From assembly GCA_963835215.1 (NCBI GenBank), contig CAWIES010000003.1, positions 62,001 through 126,000 on the forward strand: a stretch of 64,000 nucleotides of DNA, given 5' to 3'. The position numbers and the translations under genes are program-made. Positions 44,023-53,355 of this stretch are shown piece after piece (positions within the stretch are counted from its first letter, which is position 1; the number at the start of each line of letters is the position of its first letter). Below the pieces are notes generated by a model. It searched no databases, had not been told where the DNA came from, and saw only the letters and a program-made list of their open reading frames with translations. This stretch comes from Roseiarcus sp963835215 (GTDB lineage: Bacteria; Pseudomonadota; Alphaproteobacteria; Rhizobiales; Beijerinckiaceae).

Positions 44023-46298
44023 CTATTGCGCGACCGGCGCCGGATCGGCCGGCTCCTCCGCCGGGTCGGCGGGATCGGCGCCACGGCTCGCGCTTTGGCC
44101 CGGCCGCACGACGCGGTCGGAGCGCGGACGCTTGGGCGCCGGCGACCACGGGCGATCCTCCAGCGGCGCGCGGTCGGTCGTCGCAACGAAACGCGCGCCG
44201 TCCCAGTTCAGCCCGACCGCGCCGGTCGTCGGCGAGCCGGCGCTCGTCGAACGTCGTCGCCGCGCAATCGGCCGGCGCGGTCAGCGGGCTGACGACGATC
44301 GCGGCGCGTTCGCAATCCTCCTCGAAGGCGGCGCGATCGATGACGACGGCTGAGCGACTGCCCCTCGGGCAGATCGCCGACGCAGCCGACGCGGTCGCAG
44401 GGCGCATCGGGATCGCGCGCGCTCGCAGGATCGCGATCGTCGCCGTCGGCGGCGAGCCATTGCTCGGCGGCGAAGGCGTTGAAGCGCTTGCCGACGACGA
44501 TGCAGCCGCCCGTCGGCGTCGCGCACCGCGGCCAGATCGCCCGAAGGCGCGAAGATCACGTCGTAGCGCGGGCCGTTCAACGCGCCGAGAAGGCCGATCG
44601 CGGCGAAGGGAATCGCCATCGCGCGAAAGGTCCAGCTTCGCCACAGGATCGCGCTCATCACCGCGAGGCTGAGGAACGGCAGCGCATAGGGCGCAAAGGC
44701 GCGCACATGCAGCGTCGAGCCAGGCGCCTCGGCGATGAAGCGCGGCGACCCACAGGATGAACTTGATGCCGGCGCCGACATAGAGCCAGACCCGGCGCGT
44801 CGAGGCCGAGCGGATAGAGCGCGGCGCCGAGCAGCGCGCCGGGCACGGCGAAGAATTCGATGATCGTCAGCGTCAGCGGATTGCCGATCAGCACATAGGG
44901 GCTGAGGTCGTGGAAGTGATAGGCCATGAACGAGGCGGTCGCGCTGGTCGCGCAGAGGGTGGCGAGCAGCAGGCCGAGCGGCTTGCTCGACCAAATGCGC
45001 CACCAGCGCGCCGCGCCGCGGCGGCTTGCCGCGCTGCGGCACGAAGGGATCGGGCCCGATCTCGGCCTCGGCGAGCCGCGCCTCCATCACCGCGACCAGC
45101 GCGCCGACCGCGGCGAACGAGAGCTGGAAGCTGACGCCGATCATCGCCTCCGGCTCGAGCGCGACGATCGCGAGCACGGCAAGCGCGAGATTGCGCATCG
45201 TCAGCGCGCGCCGGTCGAGGATCACCGCGCCGAGCACGATCAGCGTCATGATCAGCGCGCGCTCGGTGCCGACGCGCGAGCCGGTCGCGACGTCGTAGGC
45301 GACGAGCCGATCATCGCGACGCCCGCCGCCCATTTCTTGATCGGATAGCTGAGCGCCAGCGTCGGCGACAGCGCGAGCAGGCGGCGCGCGACGAAGAAGA
45401 AGATGCCGGCGACCAGCGTCATCTGCACGCCGGAGATCGTGATGATGTGGAAGATGCCGGCCTCGCGGATGAGGTCCTTGGCGTCGTTGGAAAGGAAGTC
45501 GCGCTTGCCCGTCACCATCGCCGCGGCGATCGCGCCCTCGTCGCCGCCGATGATCGCGTCGACCCGCAGCGCGAGCCGGTTGCGCGCCTGGTCGATCGCC
45601 GCGTCGAGGCGCTGGCCCCAACTCGCCTCGCGCGGCGGCGGCAGGACGCTGATGGCGCCGAGCGTCGAGCCGACCGCGCCGACGCCCTCGAAATAGGCGT
45701 CGCGGGCGAAATCGTAGCCGCCGGGCAGCACCGCGGGCGAAGGCGGCAGCAGGCGCGCCTGCAGCGCGACGTAATCGCCGGCCGCGACGTCGGGCGCCTT
45801 GCGCGTCGTCACCCGCACGCGGCGCGGCGCGAGATCGGCCGGCATGTCGCCGGCATCGACGACCTCGAGCACCAGCCGCGCGCCGACCGGGCGGATGTCG
45901 AGTTCCGCAACGAAGCCCTGCAGCTTGACGATCCGCACATGGTCGAGCATCGGCGTCGCGACCCGCGCGGTGCGCAGGCCCATCGACAGGAAGCCAGCCG
46001 CGAGCGCGGCCGCGCCGACCAGCAGGCCCCGCGCGAACGGCCGCGCGCGCGAGACCCAGGCGAGCGCCGCAAACAGCGCCGCCAGCAGCGCCGGCAGCCA
46101 CAGCACCGGCTCGCGGTCGGCGGCGAGGTTGAGCGCGACGCCGCCCATCGCGGCGACCGGAATCCACAGGAAGAAGCGCCGCTCCTCGACCTCGCGCGCC
46201 AGCGCGCCGGCAAAGAGCGCCGGCCAATCGGGCGCGAATGCCCCCGCCCGCCGCGCCAGAGCGGCGGCGAGAACGCCCGCGCGCGCCTGAGCCGTCAT
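44023..46298 (-). CDS. comEC: ComEC/Rec2-family protein, heavily frameshifted
   Basis: A ComEC/Rec2 competence-type membrane channel, about 755 residues when repaired. The first 330 residues are intact: several hydrophobic helices, the DUF4131 domain (GFVAELDIRPVGARLVLEVVD, PPSPAVLPGGYDFARDAYF), then AAMVTGKRDFLSNDAKDLIREAGIFHIITISGVQMTLVAGIFFF, the competence-domain signature. After that the frame changes near 45312, 44985, 44805, 44750, 44510 and again before 44235, with recognisable pieces (SFQLSFAAVGALVAVMEARL; YHFHDLSPYVLIGNPLTLTI; AVMSAILWRSWTFR) in between. No beta-lactamase-like domain is present, as is usual in this lineage. Stop at 44023. Start ATG at 46298 gives the usual N-terminus. 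Confidence 0.8.
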
Positions 46299-46404
46299 GG
46301 CGGCGAGCCAAGCACCGCGTGTGGGTGTGGGAAAGTGCGGCGGAGACGGCGTGTAACGCCGCGGCGGCTGGGGGCGGGATATTGGTAACGGCGTGCCTAG
46401 GCCG

Positions 46405-46707
46405 CTACGCCGCCCGTTTCCCCGCTCGCTTCCTGACACGAATATCGACCGTCATCCCTGCCCGCGTCAGCATGGTCACCAGGTGGTCGAGTCCGAACGC
46501 ATTGAATTTGCCGCGCGTCAGATCCGAGATTCGTGGCTGCGTGACGCCGAGGCGCGCAGCGGCCTCGGATTGTGTCCAACCCTGCTTCGCGATGTGATCG
46601 GTCAGGGCGATCATCAGCTCCGCGCGCGCCCTCAGATGTGCAATGTCTTCCGACGGCCGGCCGAGCGCATCCCACGCGGTGTCAAATCCTTTCGCGTCGG
46701 CGCTCAT
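46405..46707 (-). CDS. XRE-family antitoxin (HTH)
   Basis: A 100-residue helix-turn-helix protein: WDALGRPSEDIAHLRARAEL in front and a Cro/C1-type HTH at residues about 42-68 (KQGWTQSEAAARLGVTQPRISDLTRGKFNAF), with a basic C-terminus (RVRKRAGKRAA). It matches the HigA-like antitoxins that pair with RelE/Gp49-type toxins. Its ATG overlaps the toxin's stop by four bases, giving the toxin-first order of HigBA-type modules. It should neutralise the toxin and repress the pair's promoter. Confidence 0.87.
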   Translation of the reverse strand: MSADAKGFDTAWDALGRPSEDIAHLRARAELMIALTDHIAKQGWTQSEAAARLGVTQPRISDLTRGKFNAFGLDHLVTMLTRAGMTVDIRVRKRAGKRAA

Positions 46708-47062
46708 GAATCGCGTTCCTCCAAGAGTTGCTCGAAGCGCCGACGTCCAAGTTCGACGTCGCGCGGGTCGGTCTTCTGCGTCTTCTTCTGAAAGCAATGC
46801 AAGACGTACACAGCCTCGACGAACTTCGCGACGTAGAAGACGCGGAATATGCCAGCTTCGTCGCGGAGCCCGATTTCGACGACGCCCGCGCCGATCGTCG
46901 GCATCGGCTTCCAATCGTTCGGCTCTCCGCCCAATTGCACGCGGTAGAGAGCATAGCCGGCGTCGTCCTGGACCCCCCCCCGGGAAATTCTTGCAGACAC
47001 TTCCGCGCGTCGCCGACGAACTGCAACGGCTTCGGGCGCGGCGTCGTCGCGAGAATATACAC
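46704..47062 (-). CDS. RelE/Gp49-type toxin, frameshifted at a G run
   Basis: A HigB/Gp49-like (DUF891) toxin of about 120 residues. From a GTG at 47062 it reads MYILATTPRPKPLQFVGDAR then KCLQEFPGG; then a run of nine G (46973-46981, minus strand) puts the reading out of frame. One missing G would restore VQDDAGYALYRVQLGGEPND, then MPTIGAGVVEIGLRDEAGIF, FVEAVYVLHCFQKKTQKT and the stop. These are the family's conserved beta strands and basic C-terminal. It is expected to be an mRNA-cutting RNase like other RelE-fold toxins. The stop overlaps the antitoxin's start (TGATG-type). Confidence 0.8.
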
Positions 47063-47220
47063 GAAAACGCATAATCTGACAACCGGCGCGCTCGCAATAT
47101 TGGCGGGGGCGCTTCGCAGAGGAGCGTGGACTGCCCGTCGGCATAGGCGGCCTTTGTCGCCGCCGCCTGTTTCTGATACAGCGCCTCGGCCAGCCCCTGC
47201 CGAGGATTGCTCCTAAACCC

Positions 47221-48644
47221 ATGACCCAGGTCGTCACCCGTTTCGCGCCTTCGCCGACCGGCTTCCTGCATATCGGGGGGGCGCGCACGGCGTTGTTCAA
47301 TTGGCTCTACGCCAAGCGTTTCGGCGGCAAGTTTCTGCTGCGGATCGAGGACACCGACCGCGAGCGCTCAACCAAAGAAGCGGTCGCAGCGATCCTCGAC
47401 GGTCTTGCCTGGCTCGGGCTCGCCTGGGACGGCGAGGCGATCAGCCAGTTCGAGCGCGCGGCGCGCCATCGGGAGATCGCCGACCAACTCATCGCCAATG
47501 GCCGCGCCTATCGCTGCTACGCCTCGCAGGAGGAGCTCGAGGAGATGCGCGCCAAGGCGCGCGCCGAAGCCAAGCCGATGCGTTACGACGGGCGCTGGCG
47601 CGACCGCGATCCTTCGAGGCGCCCTCCGGCGTCAAGCCGGTCATCCGCCTCAAAGCGCAACAAGAGGGCGAGACGATCGTCGACGACAAGGTGCAGGGCA
47701 AGGTCACCTTCGCCAACAAGGATCTCGACGATCTCGTGCTGCTGCGCTCGGACGGCAATCCGACCTACATGCTCGCCGTCGTCGTCGATGACCACGACAT
47801 GGGCGTCACCCACATCATTCGCGGCGACGACCACCTGACCAACGCCGCGCGGCAGATGCAGATCTATGGCGCGCTCGGCTGGGACGTGCCGATCATGGCG
47901 CATATCCCGCTCATCCACGGGCCGGATGGCGCCAAGCTCTCCAAGCGCCACGGCGCGCTCGGCGTCGACGCCTATCGCGCGATGGGCTACCTGCCCGCGG
48001 CGCTGCGCAATTATCTCGCGCGGCTCGGCTGGAGCCAGGGCGACCGCGAGTTCTTCTCAACCGAGGAGCTGATCGCCGCCTTCGACCTGCCGGCGATTGG
48101 CCGTTCGCCCTCGCGCTTCGACTACGCCAAGCTCGAGAACATGAACGGCCACTTCATGCGCGCCACGCCCGACGGCGAATTGATGGCGATTCTTCTCGAC
48201 GCCCTGCCCTATCTGCCCGGCGGCCCGGCGCTCGCCGCCAAGCTCGATCCGCGCGCACTGGCCCAGCTCGCCGCCGCCCTGCCCGGCCTCAAGGAGCGCG
48301 CCAAAACGCTGGTCGAGCTCGTCGAGGGCGCCGGCTTTCTGTTCGCCGAGCGGCCGCTGGCGATGGACGCGAAGGCGGCGGATATTCTCGCCAACGGCGG
48401 CCGACGGCATCTGCAGGCGCTGCTGACGCCCCTCACAGCGCTCTCAGAGTGGAGCGCCGCCGCGACCGAGGCGGCAGTGCGGGTCTACGCCGAGGCGGAG
48501 GGCGCCAAGCTCGGCGCAGTCGCCCAGCCGCTAAGGGCGGCGGCGACCGGGCGCTCGACTTCGCCCGGCATCTTCGACGTGCTGGCCGTGCTCGGGCGCG
48601 AGGAGAGTCTGGCGCGCATCAGAGATCAGGCTGAGGCGGGCTAA
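47221..48644 (+). CDS. gltX: Glutamyl-tRNA synthetase, frameshifted
   Basis: Class I synthetase that charges tRNA-Glu with glutamate, about 475 residues after repair. The N-terminal Rossmann fold has RFAPSPTGFLHIGGARTALFN (the HIGH motif as HIGG), the glutamate pocket LRIEDTDRERS, and DGNPTYMLAVVVDDHDMGVTHIIRGDDH; the KMSKS motif is KLSKRHG. The anticodon-binding C-terminal helix bundle follows. A single frameshift near 47612 separates RYDGRWRDRD from SFEAPSGVKPVIRLK. As the gene is essential (unless a second copy supplies the activity), this is most likely an indel error. It is divergent from the toxin-antitoxin pair. Confidence 0.93.
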
Positions 48645-48838
48645 CCGCTTCGCCGCGGCGGAGCGTCGTCATCCCGTCATGTCTTTGAGCGATGGCCCCT
48701 CCAGGCGTCGCCGCGAGCCTGCCTGCAGCCGACGATTTTCCCTTGCCAACGCCGCCGCGCCTGTGGTTCTCCAATGCGCACGCCCGCTTCACCGACCCGC
48801 CGCGCCGACCCGACCCTCGATCCCGCCGGAACGATCTG

Positions 48839-50569
48839 ATGTCGATGATGAACGCCGCCACCGCGGCAGGCCGCCGGATTTTGCCCAATCATTGGGACCT
48901 GATCGCGTTCGCGGCGATCATGGCGGCGCTGACAGCGGTCGCCCGCGCCTATCATGGCCTCTCCGCGCCCTTGCCGGTCGGCAATTTGCCGGCGGTCTCG
49001 CTCGACTACGGATTGCTGCCCTATTACGCGCTGCGCACAGCGCTGCGCATGTTCGCAGCGCTCGCCTGCTCGTTCGTTTTTACCTTCACCTACGCGACGC
49101 TGGCGGCCAAGAGCCGGCGCGCCGAGACGGTGCTGATTCCGATCCTCGACATTCTGCAGTCGGTGCCAATTCTCGGCTTCCTATCGTTCACCGTGACGTT
49201 CTTCCTCGGTCTGTTCCCCGGCAATGTGATGGGCGCCGAATGCGCGGCGATCTTCGCCATCTTCACCAGCCAGGCCTGGAACATGGCGTTCTCCTTCTAC
49301 CAATCGCTGCGCACGGTGCCGCGCGACCTTGACGAGGTGGCGCGCGGCTTTCGTCTGACGGGCTGGCAGAAATTCTGGCAGCTCGAGGCGCCCTTCGCCG
49401 TGCCCGGCCTCATCTGGAACACGATGATGTCGATGTCGGGCGGCTGGTTTTTCGTCGTCGCCTCCGAAGCGATCACCGTTGGCGACACCACCATCACGCT
49501 GCCGGGCGTCGGCTCCTACATCGCCGCCGCCAATAACGCGGGCCGCTGGGACGCGATTCTCGCCGCGGTCGTGACGATGGGCGTCGTCATCCTGCTTTAC
49601 GACCAATTGCTGTTCCGGCCGATCATCGCCTGGGCGGGCAAGTTCCGGGTCGAGCTTTCGGTCGGCCAGCAGGTTGAGCGCTCGTGGGTGCTTGAGCTCC
49701 TGCAGCGCACATACTGGATTCGTCTGGGCGCGCGGCCGGTCTTCGCCGCACTGCGCACTGCCGGCCTGTGGCGTCTCAGCCTGCCGCGACTCGTGTCGGC
49801 CGGCGTGCGCGCCCCCAAGCATTTCTCCCGCGCCGTCGATGTCGTCTGGATCGTCGTCATCGCCGCCCTGTCGGTTTGGGCGCTGTGGTCGGTCGTCGCC
49901 TTTGTCGCGACCGAATTGTCCTGGCCCGATGTCGGCGAGGTGACGCTACTAACCTTCTACACGCTGCTGCGCGTCATCGTGCTGATGGCGATCGCCACCG
50001 CGTTCTGGGTGCCGGTCAGCGTTTGGATCGGCCTCAGGCCGCGCTGGGCGGAGGCGGTTCAGCCGATCGCGCAGTTTCTCGCCGCCTTCCCGGTCAACCT
50101 GCTGTTCGGCGCCGCGGTCAGTCTGGTGCTGGTCTTCCACCTCAATCCCGACATCTGGTTGAGCGTTCTGATTGTCTTCGGCACGCAATGGTACATCGTG
50201 TTCAACACGATCGGCGGCGCGGCGGCGTTTCCCAATGACCTGCGCGAAGCGGCGGCAAGTTTCCGCATCCGCGGCTGGGACTGGTGGCGCAAGGTCATCC
50301 TGCCGGGCGTCATGCCCTACTATCTGACCGGCGCGATCACCGCCTCGGGCGGCTCGTGGAACGCCTCGATCGTCGCCGAATACGTCAAGTGGAAGGATCA
50401 GCTCGTCACCGCCCACGGCGTCGGCGCGTATATCGCCGAGGCGACCGACAAGGGCGACTTTCCCAAGATCGTGCTTGGGGTCGCGATGATGTCGATCTTC
50501 GTCACGCTGTTCAATCGCCTGTTCTGGCGCCGGCTCTACGCCCACGCCGAACGCCGTCTGCGTCTGTGA
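48839..50569 (+). CDS. ABC transporter, fused double permease
   Basis: A 576-residue inner-membrane protein with two binding-protein-dependent permease domains of the NitT/TauT type fused in one chain. Each has the coupling EAA-like motif: LDEVARGFRLTGWQKFWQLE in the first half and LREAAASFRIRGWDWWRKVIL in the second. About twelve hydrophobic helices are visible. The start is taken at ATG 48839 (MSMMNAAT); a longer frame upstream is low-complexity and unsupported. It is followed, after 23 bases with a good ribosome site, by an ATPase gene. No periplasmic binding protein is encoded nearby, so the substrate (a small organic anion, by family) is open. Confidence 0.85.
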   Translation: MSMMNAATAAGRRILPNHWDLIAFAAIMAALTAVARAYHGLSAPLPVGNLPAVSLDYGLLPYYALRTALRMFAALACSFVFTFTYATLAAKSRRAETVLIPILDILQSVPILGFLSFTVTFFLGLFPGNVMGAECAAIFAIFTSQAWNMAFSFYQSLRTVPRDLDEVARGFRLTGWQKFWQLEAPFAVPGLIWNTMMSMSGGWFFVVASEAITVGDTTITLPGVGSYIAAANNAGRWDAILAAVVTMGVVILLYDQLLFRPIIAWAGKFRVELSVGQQVERSWVLELLQRTYWIRLGARPVFAALRTAGLWRLSLPRLVSAGVRAPKHFSRAVDVVWIVVIAALSVWALWSVVAFVATELSWPDVGEVTLLTFYTLLRVIVLMAIATAFWVPVSVWIGLRPRWAEAVQPIAQFLAAFPVNLLFGAAVSLVLVFHLNPDIWLSVLIVFGTQWYIVFNTIGGAAAFPNDLREAAASFRIRGWDWWRKVILPGVMPYYLTGAITASGGSWNASIVAEYVKWKDQLVTAHGVGAYIAEATDKGDFPKIVLGVAMMSIFVTLFNRLFWRRLYAHAERRLRL

Positions 50570-50592
50570 TCGTGAACTTGAGGAGATAGCCA

Positions 50593-51906
50593 GTGCTCGA
50601 CGTCTCTCACTCGATCCTGCTCGACGTCAGCGGTGTCTGCCAGACCTACGCCAAGGGCTCGGGCGAGGCCGGCGACCCGGTGCTGCAGGATGTGTCGATG
50701 AGCCTGCGCGAAGGCGAGATCGTCTCGCTGCTCGGCCGCTCGGGCTCCGGCAAGTCGACCTTGCTGCGCATCATCTCCGGCTTGGCGCGGCCGACTTCGG
50801 GCCGCGTCAGCATCGGCGGCGAGCCGGTCGACGGGCCGGCCGAAGACGTCGCCATGGTGTTCCAGAGCTTCGCGCTCTTCCCCTGGCTCAGCGTGCTCGA
50901 CAACGTCGAGATCGGCCCGCGCGCGCAGGGCGTGGCGCTCGACGAAACCCGCAAGCGCGCCTTGCAGGCGATCGACGTCATCGGCCTCGACGGGTTCGAA
51001 TCCGCCTATCCCAAGGAGCTCTCGGGCGGCATGCGCCAGCGCGTCGGCTTCGCCCGCGCTCTGGTCGTGCAGCCGAAGATCCTGCTGATGGACGAACCGT
51101 TCTCCGCCCTCGACGTGCTGACCGCCGAGACGTTGCGCACCGACCTGCTCGATCTCTGGCAGGAGAAGCGCATCCCGACCAAGTCGATCCTGATGGTCAC
51201 CCACAACATCGAAGAGGCGGTGCTGATGAGCGACCGCATCCTCGTACTGTCCTCCAACCCCGGTCGGATCGCAGCCGAGATCGCAATCCCGCTGCCCCAT
51301 CCGCGCAACCGCCTCGATCCAGAGTTCCGCGAGCTCGTCGATCGCATCTACGCGCTGATGACGCAGCGGCCCGAACCCAAGCGGACCGAGCGCGGGGCGA
51401 TCGCGGTCGCCATCGGCCTCGACCTCTCCCTGCCGCTGGTCTCCACCAACTCGCTCGCCGGCATGCTCGAAGAGATCGCCGCCCCGCCCTACAACGGCCA
51501 GGCCGACCTGCCGCACCTTGCCGACTCGCTGCAACTCGAAGTCGACGACCTCTTCCCGCTCGGCGAAACGCTGCAACTGCTGCGCCTCGCCGAGTTCGCC
51601 GAAGGCGACATCAAACTGACGCCCGTGGGCAAACGCTTCGTCGACATGGACGTCGACCAGCGAAAGCGGTTGTTCGGCGAGCAATTGCTCGCCAACATCC
51701 CGATCATCGCGCACATCAAACGGGTGCTCGACGAGCGCCCAAGCCACCGGGCGCCCGCGGTCCGCTTCCGCGAGGAGCTCGAGGACCACATGTCCGAGGA
51801 TTACGCCGAGCGGACCCTCAGGGCGATCATCAACCTCGCCCGCTACGGCGAGCTGTTCGCCTATGACGAAAACGCGCAGGCCTTCAGCTACGAGAACCCG
51901 CAATAG
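50593..51906 (+). CDS. ABC transporter ATPase with C-terminal AAA-associated domain
   Basis: A 437-residue ATPase partner of the upstream permease. Residues 1-260 are the NitT/TauT-type nucleotide-binding domain: Walker A GRSGSGKST (48-56), Q-loop MVFQSFALFPWLS, signature LSGGMRQRV (143-151), Walker B ILLMDEPFSALD (163-174) and the switch His in THNIEEA. Residues about 285-437 form the AAA_assoc_C-type winged-helix domain (NSLAGMLEEIAAPPYNGQADLPHLADSL) that is found on a subset of such ATPases and may regulate activity. GTG start at 50593 with AGGAG just before. Confidence 0.92.
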   Translation: MLDVSHSILLDVSGVCQTYAKGSGEAGDPVLQDVSMSLREGEIVSLLGRSGSGKSTLLRIISGLARPTSGRVSIGGEPVDGPAEDVAMVFQSFALFPWLSVLDNVEIGPRAQGVALDETRKRALQAIDVIGLDGFESAYPKELSGGMRQRVGFARALVVQPKILLMDEPFSALDVLTAETLRTDLLDLWQEKRIPTKSILMVTHNIEEAVLMSDRILVLSSNPGRIAAEIAIPLPHPRNRLDPEFRELVDRIYALMTQRPEPKRTERGAIAVAIGLDLSLPLVSTNSLAGMLEEIAAPPYNGQADLPHLADSLQLEVDDLFPLGETLQLLRLAEFAEGDIKLTPVGKRFVDMDVDQRKRLFGEQLLANIPIIAHIKRVLDERPSHRAPAVRFREELEDHMSEDYAERTLRAIINLARYGELFAYDENAQAFSYENPQ

Positions 51907-52020
51907 CCGGGCTCGCCGGGGTTCTAACTGAATATTGACTTGCCGGGCGACATCCGTTCTTCTACCGTTGTTGCACTGCACAATCGCGTGCGGAGCGCCG
52001 CGCGCCCACGGGAGAAGTCG

Positions 52021-53310
52021 ATGTCCGCCACCACCGCAAGCCTGAAGCTGGGCGATAAGAGTGTGGACCTGCCGATCAAGACGGGCACCATCGGGCCCTC
52101 GGTGATCGACATCGGCAAGCTGTACGCCCAGACGGGCATGTTCACATACGACCCCGGCTTCACCTCGACGGCGAGCACCGAGTCGAAGATCACCTACATC
52201 GACGGCGACGAGGGCGTGCTGCTTTATCGCGGCTATCCGATCGAGCAGCTCGCGGAGCGCGGCGACTTCCTCGAGAGCTGCTATCTCCTGCTCTACGCCG
52301 AACTGCCGACCGCCGCGCAGAAGGCCGATTTCGACTATCGCGTCAGCCGGCACACGATGGTGCACGAGCAGATGTCGCGCTTCTTCAATGGCTTTCGCCG
52401 CGACGCTCACCCGATGTCGGTCATGGTGGCCTGCGTCGGCGCGCTGGCGGCCTTCTATCACGACTCGATCGACATCAACGATCCGCAGCAGCGCGAGATC
52501 GCCTCGATCCGCATGATCGCCAAGATGCCGACCCTGGCCGCGATGGCTTACAAATACACGGTCGGCCAGCCGTTCATCTATCCCAAGAACGACCTCGCCT
52601 ATAGCGCCAATTTCCTGCGCATGTGTTTTGGCGTCCCGTGTGAGGAGTTCAAGGTCAACCCGGTGCTGGCGCAGGCGCTCGACACCATTTTCATCCTTCA
52701 CGCCGACCACGAGCAGAACGCTTCGACCTCGACCGTGCGCCTTGCCGGTTCGTCGGGCGCCAATCCCTTCGCCTGCATCGCCGCCGGCATCGCCTGCCTG
52801 TGGGGCCCCGCGCATGGCGGCGCCAACGAGGCGGCGCTCAAAATGCTCGGCGAGATCGGCTCGGTCGCCAACATTCCCAAATTCATCGCCAAAGCCAAGG
52901 ACAAGAACGATCCGTTCCGCCTGATGGGCTTTGGCCATCGCGTCTACAAGAACTATGATCCGCGCGCCAAGATCATGCAGAAGACCGCGCATGACGTGCT
53001 CAACGAACTCGGCCACAAGGACGATCCGCTGCTCGAAGTGGCGATGGAGCTCGAGCGCATCGCGCTGCACGACGAGTATTTCATCGAGAAGAAGCTCTAC
53101 CCCAACATCGATTTCTATTCGGGCATCACGCTCAAGGCGATGGGCTTCCCGACCGACATGTTCACCGTCCTGTTCGCGGTGGCGCGCACCGTCGGCTGGA
53201 TCGCCCAGTGGAAAGAAATGATCGTCGATCCGGCGCAGAAGATCGGCCGCCCGCGCCAGCTCTACACCGGCTCGCCGCGCCGCGATTACAAGCCGATCGG
53301 CAGTCGCTGA
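52021..53310 (+). CDS. gltA: Citrate synthase
   Basis: A 429-residue type II (hexameric, Gram-negative) citrate synthase that condenses acetyl-CoA and oxaloacetate as the entry of the TCA cycle. Signature segments: DGDEGVLLYRGYPIEQLAE, FILHADHEQNASTSTVRLAGSS (His), WGPAHGGANEAALKML (active-site His) and GFGHRVYKNYDPRAKIM (Arg/Asp), then PNIDFYSGITLKAMGFPTDMFTV. GGGAGAAG precedes the ATG at 52021. It stands next to lpxB, convergent with the envelope cluster, an arrangement common in Rhizobiales. Frame intact. Confidence 0.97.
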   Translation: MSATTASLKLGDKSVDLPIKTGTIGPSVIDIGKLYAQTGMFTYDPGFTSTASTESKITYIDGDEGVLLYRGYPIEQLAERGDFLESCYLLLYAELPTAAQKADFDYRVSRHTMVHEQMSRFFNGFRRDAHPMSVMVACVGALAAFYHDSIDINDPQQREIASIRMIAKMPTLAAMAYKYTVGQPFIYPKNDLAYSANFLRMCFGVPCEEFKVNPVLAQALDTIFILHADHEQNASTSTVRLAGSSGANPFACIAAGIACLWGPAHGGANEAALKMLGEIGSVANIPKFIAKAKDKNDPFRLMGFGHRVYKNYDPRAKIMQKTAHDVLNELGHKDDPLLEVAMELERIALHDEYFIEKKLYPNIDFYSGITLKAMGFPTDMFTVLFAVARTVGWIAQWKEMIVDPAQKIGRPRQLYTGSPRRDYKPIGSR

Positions 53311-53355
53311 AGCCCGTTCTTGTAGCAGCGCTCTGAGCGCGGTCGGCGCCAGCGC

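Noticed and set aside
51930..51965. Promoter for gltA with TTGACT at 51935
   Set aside because: The -35 is good but no convincing -10 lies at the right spacing, so it is not listed as a feature.
50536..53070. An 844-codon open frame on the minus strand across the ABC ATPase and gltA
   Set aside because: It is the codon-aligned antisense of two unmistakable genes; its sequence is low in hydrophobic core patterns and rich in Arg, Asp and His, as expected from GC-rich shadows.
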